This document shows positions 53,497-62,949 of a stretch of DNA of 64,000 bases, one piece after another (position 1 is the stretch's first letter; every line of letters begins with the position of its first letter). The notes under the pieces were generated by a model that worked only from the letters and a program-made list of their open reading frames with translations, was not told the origin of the DNA and searched no databases. Source of the DNA: Talinum fruticosum (lineage: Eukaryota; Streptophyta; Magnoliopsida; Caryophyllales; Talinaceae). Made by a program: the position numbers and the translations under genes. The stretch is from NCBI GenBank assembly GCA_021018815.1, contig JAITYX010000021.1, positions 7,345,001-7,409,000 on the forward strand, given 5' to 3'.

Positions 53497-54858
53497 ATTG
53501 TATCTTGTGGATAAATGTGAAAATTTGTAGTTTTGGGGCGTGAAACCCTTGTAATAGGGTACCAATTTCATTGGCATGTTGGTTGGATTGAATCAGTGAA
53601 TAAGGGGTGATACAACTTTCTCAGAAATGAACAATAAAAGCTCATGGCGAAGTCTATATCTGCATTCATTCTGGATTATAGATTCTTACAAATTTATACT
53701 TGAACAAGAAATCATGTACCAGTTGCTATTTGCTCAATTTGAACTTTTGAACATCCCCTCCCTCCCCAAAAAGAAAAGGAAAAAAAAAAGAAGGGAAGAA
53801 ATAGAAACGTGCTAATGTCCTCTGTTGTGGTATGTTTATTTGCTGCGCCTGCTGTCCGCGTAGCTAAAGAGGATACCACCGGAACCGGCAACTTTTCTGC
53901 CTTTGTAAAGGTCGTTTATACCTCTTTTTAATGTAAATCAATTACTTTAAAAAATGTTTCGTTAATTTATGATCTATTTCTTTTTCTTGTGGAGTATTAT
54001 GAAAACACGCTTTAAACTTAGGGTGTGACCAAAGAAAATCAGTAGTAATCGACCAGTAGCTTCTCTTATATATTTATGGTATTTTCTTTTGTATAAATGA
54101 GACGTAGAGGTCGATGTAAGCGAGATTAAAATCTAGACCTATGCTAACAACTTATACAGAATTTATCAGTTGAACTAATTGACAATTTGATACCCATTAT
54201 GGTCTTTAGTTCCCATTCTTTTGGCTTGCTCTGAAATATATCCTAAACTTTTTTAGCAAAATTGTTTAGATTTTAGGGCTAGTCAATTGACAACACTTCT
54301 TTTCTGCAATTAGTGTCGATTCGACTTTTATATGGCCATTTACTTAAATGGGATGGTATTTGATTATTTATTTTGAATGGCTTTAACTAGACTTCTATAT
54401 AGACTAACTCAAACTCACCCTGCAAGAATACTTCAATCATTCTTCATATGCAATATTTCTTCAATTTTCTATATAAGCTATGAAACAAAATAGTGGTGGA
54501 GAAGATTGCATCTCAATCGGATAAAGACAACGCAATCATTTTAGTGAAATATTACATACTTTTGACCATATTTAGAATAGTTTTGTAGATCGGATAACAT
54601 AGTATCTTTATCAAGATAAATTAGTAAGAGACCTATAAATTCATTTAGGTTCAGATAAATATTAATGTGACTCGATAATATTTGAGATCCACATAAGTTT
54701 GATCGGATATTTTTGGGAACTAATTCTAATGCAAAACGTAATTTTTCAGTCAAAATATGACATAACTTGGTAAAATGATGCAAATGCCCTCTTTTTTTAT
54801 TGATGATGACATGGCAAAGCAAAAAACAATATTGTTTATTTCAAGAGAAAAACAACAA

Positions 54859-54896
<38 letters not shown>

Positions 54897-55917
54897 AAAT
54901 TACAAAAATAATAAAACAGTTGAAAAAATACTCATTTTTCTACCTCTAGCATGCCAAGAAATCAAGAATAATAATAGAATGGGTCATTTGATTCTGGAAT
55001 GGAAACAAAATCTCTTGGCAGGACCTTTCTAAATTCGGGATGGGTTATGTGGATGATAAAAGCCAACATGTGTCACTTTGGTTCCCTTTCCTTTCATTTT
55101 TCGCAACCTCGTCTTCTTGTATCCTCTGCCTTCCATCCAATTTCCTAAAGCTGAATTTAGTAGGTAGTGTGTGCATACGCCCTTTTGTCTTTTCCAATTT
55201 GGAATTACCTCATCAACATTCATTTCAAATTAACATTCTACAGTTTGTTTGTTGAGTGAATACAAGTCATGTATTAAATGCTAAAATCATTTTGATTTAC
55301 CTAAAATCGTTTTAGGTACATATTGTTAATCGTTAATCCAACCTTAAATTTATTTAATTTCAAGTCAGCAGTGACCTTTAAAGTTTGAAAAATATAATTA
55401 TGAGATGTGCCAGTGAATATTATTGGAGTAACATTTACGAGACACTACTAATATTTTTCAGATGTTACAACATATTACTTTAACATAGCGAACAATTATG
55501 TGCATAACAATGTTATAAAAGTGAAAGTTAGATTACTTTCAGAATCCCATGAACAAAAGTTACTAGCTAGGGGTAGTCCTTCCTTTCTTTCTTTTCCCCT
55601 TGCATTTTTTATCTTTATATTTGTCTTTAATGAAAAATAAGTATAGAAAAAGTTTTTAAAAAATGATTGATGATGCCTCTCCTTCCAAGAAGTTTCCTCC
55701 CAATTTCATTTCCTTTCTGATTCACCCTTCTTCTCTTCATGACCACAACAACTTTTTCCTAATTGATGCAATTTCCATCACTCATATTTTTAATGCCAAC
55801 GTAAATTATTATTCAACCATGTTATTACTATATATACATGCTTGGTGCCTTCTTCCTCTACCATTGCATATCAAACTGTCATAACTACCATAATCCTCTC
55901 CATTGATGCATGCCAAC
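53495..55917. other. Intergenic DNA before the CML44-like gene
   Basis: An ATT microsatellite of 11 units lies at 54861-54893. Short open frames have no motif. The last 250 bases, CT-rich with a tatatataca stretch near 55830, may be the promoter of the CML44-like gene. Confidence 0.5.
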
Positions 55918-56362
55918 ATGTCTCCTCTCAACACTGCCGACTTGCACCGTATCTTTGCATCACTCGACCAAAATGGTGATGGCCTCTTGAGCCTCGATGA
56001 GGTAAGTTGGCTCCTCGAGAGAACTAGGGTCAATGTTAGCCATAAGGAGCTCGTTTTATGAAACAATGTTGAATGAGAAGAGTAGAGCAATGGGAGGTCA
56101 AATGGGCAATTTTTTTGAGGAAAGTGAGATATGGGAGGAGGGTGAAGGACCAGAGAGTGACTTGTATAGGGCTTTTAAGGTTTTTGATTTGAATGGTGAT
56201 GGGCTTATCTCCTCGCAAGAGTTTCTAAGTGTGCTTTGGAGATTAGGGATGTGGGAAAATAATGGTGGGCTTGATTGTGATAGGATTATGCATAAGTATG
56301 ATGTTAATAGTGATGGGTTTGTGGATTTTGAGGAGTTCAAGATAATGATGCTTGCCCATTGA
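55918..56362 (+). pseudogene. CML44-like calmodulin-like protein with an internal deletion
   Basis: Calcium-sensor family, single exon. ATG 55918 starts a frame with the first EF-hand loop DQNGDGLLSLDE and continues through VSHKELV to a TGA at 56058. A second frame resumes from about 56046 with FYETMLNEKSR and carries two more loops, DLNGDGLISSQE and DVNSDGFVDFEE, ending MMLAH, TGA at 56360-56362. In CML44 about 15 residues (a VGKxSLDLDEFLR-like stretch) join these parts; here KEL abuts FYETML, so a deletion that is not a multiple of three occurred at 56047-56052. A plausible donor (GAG|gtaagt, 55999) exists, but the following intron would be about 40 bases, too short. It is either broken or misassembled. 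Confidence 0.8.
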
Positions 56363-57020
56363 TCTTTGAGAGTTCATAAATGTAATATGGCCTAAAACAC
56401 TGTCTTTAGTCCCATTGTTGGGCTAGGACTTTGTGTAATATGATTTTTGCTATGAATATTGAGCTAGTCTTGTGTGGACTAGAGTTTAAATATTTATGTA
56501 CTATGGAGAAATCTTTTTTTTTTTTTTGGGCACATTCTAGTGACAAGGATTGGGACTCAATTATTTTTATCCTAATTAATATAATATATGACATGTTAAA
56601 AAAACATCTCGAAACAACGTATATTTAGCTTAACAGTTAAACCAAATTAATCGATCATGCGTACAATTGAATAGAAGAAAATAACATAAAATCATCTTAT
56701 ATGGGGTTTGTGAAACATTAAGCTATGAATTTATTATTTTTGATGCCCTAATGTTGCCTATCAATCTTGCTACCACATTTACCTCCTTTTTTACCCAATA
56801 TGTAAAGTAACCGTACTTTCTTGGTTATGTTGGCCTTTTTATATTTGTTGCGTAAGAGTTATAATATCAAAATGTTATTTTTCTTTTTGACTACAAAGAA
56901 AAGCGCAAGAATTGATATAGACAAGACATAAACCAAGTCTCTAACAATAATTCTTAGATTTTACCGATTGAATTAACTAACAACATATAATAAAGATGCG
57001 CCTAAGATTTTAGATTCAAC
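56363..57020. other. 3' flank of the CML44-like gene
   Basis: Probable 3' untranslated region, then AT-rich spacer up to the retroelement. A T run lies at 56513-56528. No gene recognised. Confidence 0.5.
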
Positions 57021-57025
57021 CATAC

Positions 57026-57780
57026 TGTTTCCTGGAGAAAACCGAGTTAATGATGTGGATGATGCTTCGGAGAGAGGAAGGATTTACTGTTTCCGGTTCC
57101 GAGGACGTGGCACAATCGATCCGAGTCCGAGTGATGACTGCCTGAACTCGCAAAAGGCGAAGCCCGGGTGGTGGATCCCGGGAACGCCCTCCGACGCTCA
57201 AGTTAGTATCCGATTTGATTGAAAGGATCGAGGAGATCTTCCTCGATATGCGTGAGGGATTCCTTGGGAGACGAGAAGATTTCCAAAGATGGAAGTTCTC
57301 GGGGATGAATGTGTATCGATGAACGTTATGAATGTTTGATGAATGTGGATGAGTGTTGAGAGCTTAGGAGCTTGAGAGCTTGGGAGCTTAAGTGATTATC
57401 CTCCAAATGGGACTTCTTGCCAAGTGAACATAACATGCCTTGGGGTTGAGGAAAGATGGGTATTTATAGGGGATTTTAAAGGGGTAAAACGATACTTTAC
57501 CATGTTTTAGGGAAACCCTAGCCCTAGTGGGCTTTGGGGCTTTTACCCGACCCGTTAAGGGTTATCTTGGGCCGATTCTTCCTTTATCCAACTGATTAGG
57601 CCCGGTCGGTCGGTGATGTGTCGGTTGAGCTGGAACCGTCCGGAAAATACCCGAATCATTTAGCCCCTCACGTTCTACTCGCATGCCTCCCGAGGTAGGT
57701 AGGTGGAATATGGAGCCCGTTCCGCTATGCCTTTATGACCACAAGTTCTTATAAATAGGGGTGAATCCCGAGGAGGATAG
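57026..57780 (-). repeat. Probable 3' LTR of the Tat-type element
   Basis: On the minus strand a TATA box (CTATAAATACCC, 57459-57470) is followed downstream by ACTTGAGCGTCGGAGGG at about 57190-57210, a motif common in U5 of plant Ty3/gypsy elements, and then by the terminus CAGGAAACA at 57026. The U3 boundary is uncertain, because the second LTR is outside the window and cannot be compared. Confidence 0.45.
57750..57757 (+). promoter_or_regulatory. TATA box of the antisense frame
   Basis: TATAAATA on the plus strand, followed by aggggtgaat, lies 41 bases before the ATG at 57798, a spacing that would give a very short leader. It supports independent transcription of the plus-strand frame; this is inference. 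Confidence 0.4.
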
Positions 57781-57797
57781 TAAGTTTCCACATCTTT

Positions 57798-58349
57798 ATG
57801 CTTCTCCTTTCTCTTGCCTCGGAGAAAATGATCGTCGGAGCGCTTCCGGTCGGATACGAGAAGTTGTGCCCTCGCTTCAACCGAGATGAGGCCGAGCGAA
57901 TAGCGATGGAGCGTCGCCGACCATCCTTTGTCGCGGAAACGTTCTACCAGCTTCTCATAGATGATGTTTGGAAGCTAAGGTTGATAAATGACGGCGAGGA
58001 GTATGACAAATTGTTTCAAGCCACAATCCGCCCTGAGTGGGACATTCTTGAGGCTTGGGTGGAGCGCAACCATGATCTCTTCGTCGAACTTCGTGCAACG
58101 AACCCGAGCTTTTCAACAAGCGATGCGACGGGAGGAAGGGCCGCTTCGAGTGTTGGTTCGTCTTCTAATCCTCCCATGGAGAGTGGCGAGTCGGTAGATG
58201 ACCCTTCCTCCCACTTCTTTGATGACCGAAGGGACTTGCCCAAGGCAAAGGGGAGTAGCCTCCCTGCGGAGAAGAAGAGGAACCTTCCGATGGAGAAGAA
58301 GAGAAACCTTCTCGCGGAGAAGAAAAGGAACCCTTCGAAGGAGAAGTGA
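57798..58349 (+). CDS. Open frame antisense to gag in the retroelement 3' region
   Basis: 183 codons, open from ATG 57798; ATG 57828 (MIVGALPVGYEKLCP) is an alternative start. The sequence is protein-like in the first two thirds (PSFVAETFYQLLIDDVWKLR, FQATIRPEWDILEAWVERNH) and then Ser-rich. It ends in imperfect ten-residue repeats (LPMEKKRNLL, LAEKKRNPSK). I do not recognise a fold. Extra frames antisense to gag-pol and lying between pol and the 3' LTR are known in Tat-lineage elements; function is unknown. The element as a whole is read on the minus strand. Confidence 0.55.
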   Translation: MLLLSLASEKMIVGALPVGYEKLCPRFNRDEAERIAMERRRPSFVAETFYQLLIDDVWKLRLINDGEEYDKLFQATIRPEWDILEAWVERNHDLFVELRATNPSFSTSDATGGRAASSVGSSSNPPMESGESVDDPSSHFFDDRRDLPKAKGSSLPAEKKRNLPMEKKRNLLAEKKRNPSKEK

Positions 58350-58485
58350 GGTTGTAGTTAGGGCTCTCATTCTGTCTAAATAGTGTAACCGTAGAGTAGT
58401 AGTATAACCGTAGCGTCGTAGCATAGTATCTGCAGTTTTAGACGCTTTGCTTTTCTTGTAATGGCGCGTTGTGCGTTCTTGTCTC

Positions 58486-58520
58486 AATGAATGAATGAAT
58501 GAATGAATGAATGAATGAAG
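58486..58520. repeat. (ATGA)n microsatellite
   Basis: Eight or so ATGA units in the 3' region of the retroelement, after the antisense frame. Confidence 0.9.
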
Positions 58521-58721
58521 CTTCGCTTTGTTAGCTTTTCTTCGCTTTACTATCTTGTCCTTGACGTTCGTTGTGAAGAATGGTTTTTACATAGCCCCTT
58601 GGGCTTAGAGGATAATTTTTGAGCAACTTTTCAGCTCCGGAGGCTTGAAAGTGCTTGAGTATGGATATCTCGCTAGGGGACATCCCACGGGAACGTGACC
58701 TCCTTACTTTAAGTTAAGAGT

Positions 58722-58972
58722 GCAAGTGCCCATGACGGAATGGGTCTTTGCGTGACCTTTCGATTCCCGACGATTCGAAAGCGCGTGAATGCCCATGATG
58801 GAATGGGTCTCTGCGCGACCTTCGATTCCCGAAGGTTCGAAAGTGCATGAGTGCCCATAACGGAATGGGTCTTTGCGCGACCTTTCGATTCTCGAAGGTT
58901 CGAAAGTGCGTGAGTGCCCATGACGGAATGGGTCTTTGCGCGACCTTTCGATTCTCGAAGGTTCGAAAGTGC
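58722..58972. repeat. 63-bp tandem repeat, four copies
   Basis: Units start gcatgagtgcccatgacgga or close variants and end ggttcgaaagt. One unit is 62 bp. Since 63 is a multiple of three, the array gives spurious long frames on both strands, with 21-residue repeats (for example HFRTFENRKVAQRPIPSWAL). Confidence 0.9.
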
Positions 58973-59397
58973 ATGAGAGATAACTTCTTGTAGGGTACCA
59001 CTCTATGGGGCCGAGAGTGCGATCTTCGGCTCCCGAAGGCCAAGTTGTCGCTGAGTGCGAATTGACTCGGGACCCCAAAGGATAGCCCCTTGTGAAAGTA
59101 GAGATGCGACTTGTCGCCCCGAAGGCTAAGTCATTGCTTGAAGAGCTTTCGGGCCTTGGTCGTTTTGTTTTTGCCATTCTTGCGATTTTTGTGATGATGA
59201 TTTGTTTTGACATTTTACTTAGCCCCTTGGGGCTAAAAAGGAGTCTTGCGGGGAGGATGAGTTTTCTTGTGATCCCTCCGGAGCCCTCAAGGCGTCCCAG
59301 CCCCTATGTGCCTCGGATTCGAAGGGAGTAAGTTTGCCCATGGTAGCAATGTCATAGGTCTTTTACGCGACCTTTCGGCTCCCGGAGGCTTGAAAGT

Positions 59398-59897
59398 GCT
59401 TGAACGTAGGTATCTCGCGAGCGCATATCCCTCGGAAAACGCGACCCCCTAACCCGAAGTTAGGAGTGCAAGTGCCCATGCGGACATGGGTCTTTACGCG
59501 ACCTTCCAGCCTCCGTGGGCTTAGAAGTGCATGATTCTCGCTAGGGAACATCCCACGGAGAGCGCGACCCCTAACCTTAAGTTAGGAGTGCGAGTGCCCA
59601 TGCGGACATGGGTCTTTACGCGACCTTCCAGCTCCCGTAGGCTTGAAAGTGCATGATTCTCGCTAGGGAACATCCCACGGAGAGCGCGACCCCTAACCTT
59701 AAGTTAGGAGTGCGAGTGCCCATGCGGACATGGGTCTTTACGCGACCTTCCAGCTCCCGTAGGCTTGAAAGTGCATGATTCTCGCTAGGGAACATCCCAC
59801 GGAGAGCGCGACCCCTAACCTTAAGTTAGGAGTACGAGTGCCCATGCGGACATGGGTCTTTACGCGACCTTCCAGCTCCCGTAGGCTTAGAAGTGCA
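59398..59897. repeat. 122-bp tandem repeat, about four copies
   Basis: Units begin tgcatgattctcgctaggga and recur at 59528, 59650, 59772 and 59894, exactly 122 apart; the copies from 59528 to 59890 are nearly identical. A more diverged copy precedes them from about 59398. Part of each unit (tgcccatgcggacatgggtc) resembles the 63-bp array, so both derive from one ancestral repeat. Confidence 0.9.
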
Positions 59898-60224
59898 TGA
59901 TTGTGTGTCCTCCTAGAGGTGTTCCTTTTATGAAGTTAGGCGTACGATTTTTAGCTCCGGAGGCTAAGTTATCGCTTACCGTAACCTCGAAGGATGTCCC
60001 CTTTGTGGAGGTGGAAATATGACTTGTTAGCTCCGGAGGCTAAGTCGTTGTTTGACGTCAAGAGACGTTTCGGCTTCGAAATCACATGCTTCGTTGCGGA
60101 AATATTTTTTCGAGTTACGCAACTTTTTTTTTTTTGGAGGACTCCTAAACCCGACCACTCATACCAACCCCTAAGATCGACTCCTAAGACCGACCTCTAA
60201 CTACGATCGTTTACTCTCACCATT

Positions 60225-61150
60225 TGTTCAGCCTAAGCTCGCTAGACCCTCTCTCTCGACTCACTCTCTCGTTGGGCCCTCTCTTGCTCCGCAGCTCTCG
60301 TCGGGCCTCTCTCCCACTCGGCCCACCTCCCTCTCGGCTCTCTCCCGCTCCCGCAGCTCTCGCTGGGCCTCTCTCTCCCACTCGGCCCACCCGGGCCCGC
60401 TTCCCCTTTGGCCCACACTTTCGAATCTCCCTCCTCCCGCCTCTCCCTCTCCTTCCCGCCCTAGCCTGTGTCCCCTCCTCCTCTTCGCCTTCCTGCTGCG
60501 CCGCTGCTACCATTGCAGCCCTCACCCCTCCTCTCGGTCTCGCCGCTGCCGAGCCCTCCTGCCGCCGCACTTCGCCGGACCCCCACCCCCAGGACCGACC
60601 CCCGCAGCCGACCCCTCCCCTCACCCTTTCCCTCACTCTCGCTCATTTTCCCTCCCTCTCGGTCCCCCTGTTTCGCTGCTCGCCTCCACCCCCGACCGCA
60701 CCCGACTAGATCGCCTCTCCCGGACCGATCGCCCGGAGACGACCCCCGCCCGACCCCTCCCAGCGTCCTTCCTCTCGCTCGCCTCTCGCTCTCTCGCGTA
60801 TCCTCGTTCACGCTCTGCTCTCTCTCGCCCGCGGTCTCTCGCTCGGACTCGGTCTTCGCGAGACCGACCTCTCCCCCTCCCTCTCGCTCTCTCGCACCCT
60901 GCCCTCTCTCGCCGGACTCGGTCCTCGCGGGACCGACCCCTCTCCCTCCCTCTCGCTCTCTCGCACTCTGCCCTCTTTCGCCCGGACTCGATCCTCCCGA
61001 GACCGACCCCTCACCCCGACCCCTCCTCTCACTCTCTCGCCGCGCACCCGCACTACTTGGCCCTCCCTCACGCTAACTCCCTCTCCCCTCACCTCCCCAC
61101 TTGGACTCGGTCCTCCCGAGACCGACTCCTCACCCCGACCCCCAGCCTCG
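60225..61150. repeat. CT/CCG-rich low-complexity region
   Basis: Extreme pyrimidine bias on the plus strand, with repeated ctctctcgc and cgggactcggtcctc-type motifs, including imperfect repeats of about 80 bases (60830-61000). Overlapping long frames on all strands come from the bias and encode only Pro/Ser/Arg-rich or Gly/Arg-rich strings. No gene supported. Confidence 0.8.
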
Positions 61151-61181
61151 AGCCCTACCCGAACCCTTAGCCTAGCCGAAT

Positions 61182-61255
61182 TCCCTAAAAACCCTAAAAC
61201 CCTAAAACCCTAAAACCCTAACCTAACCCTAGAAACCCTAACCTAACCCTCAAAA
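61182..61255. repeat. Interstitial telomere-like repeats
   Basis: Several CCCTAAAA units followed by aacctaaccct units. They are close to the plant telomere unit CCCTAAA but imperfect and embedded in the retroelement 3' region. Confidence 0.85.
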
Positions 61256-62949
61256 CTTTAATTGTTTATTTTTATTATGCTGGCATATTTTTGGGGAAAC
61301 ATTCCCGACCAATTTTATGCGTAAAAGATTTTCGAAGGGGACGGAAAAATACCGACCTTGATTTCGTGGCGAAGAAATTGTAGGCTCCTCCGGACGGAAA
61401 ATACGAACCCAATTCGCTGCGGAAATACGATGGCCTGGCTCCGTTAGTCGAAACATATTGGGCGTTTTATGATTGAGAAAAATCAAAACCCATTTTCGAT
61501 GAACCTATGTCGACTCCACGTTGAGCTTAAATATATCAACTCTTTAATGTGGGCCTTCGTAGGGTGCCTTCGATTGTGCCCAAGTCGTAATTTTACGTTG
61601 GAGGTCTTCGTTAGCTTCTCGTTTGCCTTCGAGCTTGATGTCGTCAAACGACGTTTAGCGTTGGGCTATAATAACGATCGTACACCTTGAGGGGCCAAAA
61701 ACCTTCTTCGTCTTCATTTTGCGAACCATCGCTCCCTTATAGTGTTGGAGCAGTTTCTTGCGGAACAAAAGTGTTCTTCAAGGGCGTTGATCTCGTGCCT
61801 TTTCCGGTGACCTAAGGCTTGAGTGATGTCTCTTAGAGATCCTCTATGATCTTATGTGATCTTCGTTTGTCGAGTCAGCGTACGCTCGTAATTTTTTCGT
61901 CCAAGAGGCCTTTCTTTTGACGAATGTACGCATCCGAGGACCATAGTCGTTCTCTTCATGCTTGGCATTGACTTGTGTTATGCTTGGATCTTACTCTGAA
62001 TATCTTACTTTGGAGTCAAGCTCTGTGGCCATGTCAATCTCTTAGGAGGAAGCGCCAAAGGAGGGGAGATCCCCGAGGATGATGGCGTTGGCGAGGATGC
62101 CAAAGATGGCTCCGAGGATTGGCCCCCTTTCCATGACTCTTCGTGGGATATGAGTTATTTTTGACGTCCTGCGTGCCATATGACTTGATACTCTACTTCT
62201 TTGGATTTGTTTTGCTTGAACTTTTATCTTCGATCGATCCTTGCTTGACGCTTGTTGGATACTTACTTGCCTCGTTGCTTCTTTTTATTGTTGCCGATTT
62301 TTGCTTTCTTGCCTCTTGGGACACATGATCACCCTTCATCATAGTTGGGTCTTCTTTGAGTTTTACAACTTGGCTGTCCTAGGGGATGGTATTAGCCTCA
62401 GTGTTGCCCCCAAAATCGTCACAATGAAAAATATACAACGAAAGAAATTAGCAGCGTAGCTGCCTTAGGGGTCATATTAGCCCCTACTTTTCTTCTAACT
62501 TTGACAAAGTTAAGAAAATACAACAAAAGGAACTAAGGACTTGGGTGCTCTAGGGGATTGTATTAGCCCCTATTCATGCCCCCAAGATCGTCTTTAAGTA
62601 AAATATGAGATGTAAAGATGCAAAAGCTTGCTCGTTGTATTGATAAAGGATCGAAGTCCGTACAAAAGAGAGGAATGTGTGCCCCCGTTGAGCGCTTTCG
62701 GAAAAGTCGCGTCAATCGTGGGTAATTCCTTTACAAAATCTTTGGGACTTGGCTGGGTGGGTCTTTAAAGAAAGGCCCCCACTCCAGCACAATGAGCTCG
62801 CACTATTTACATAAGCACCATTATCTCCCGAGTTCGATGTCTTCGGGAGGCGCAAGCCGAACCTTGACACGATTTTCGGGGTGGTGAAGCACACCATCAT
62901 CGTCTCGAAGACTTTGGTTGGGGCTCCACTTTTAGCTTCTTACCCTTAG
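61256..62949. other. Non-coding part of the retroelement between protease and 3' repeats
   Basis: In Tat-type elements reverse transcriptase, RNase H and integrase would follow the protease on the minus strand. I saw no such motif here on either strand. Two segments begin with the similar taggggtcatattagcccct and taggggattgtattagcccc (62467 and 62551 regions), an imperfect local repeat. Confidence 0.5.

Noticed and set aside
55999..56038. Intron in the CML44-like gene (GAG|gtaagt ... gttag)
   Set aside because: About 40 bases is below plant minimum intron size, and the segment encodes the expected SWLLERTRVNVSHKEL helix.
58704..59213. Long minus-strand frame with 21-residue repeats
   Set aside because: It arises because the 63-bp tandem unit is a multiple of three; similar frames occur in other phases, and there is no domain or start context.
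58722..59897. CRISPR-like array
   Set aside because: Units are contiguous tandem copies with no unique spacers, in a plant retroelement.
60217..61092. Several overlapping frames of 94-202 codons on both strands
   Set aside because: Extreme CT/CG bias removes stop codons in all frames, and the translations are only Pro/Ser/Arg or Gly/Arg/Glu strings.
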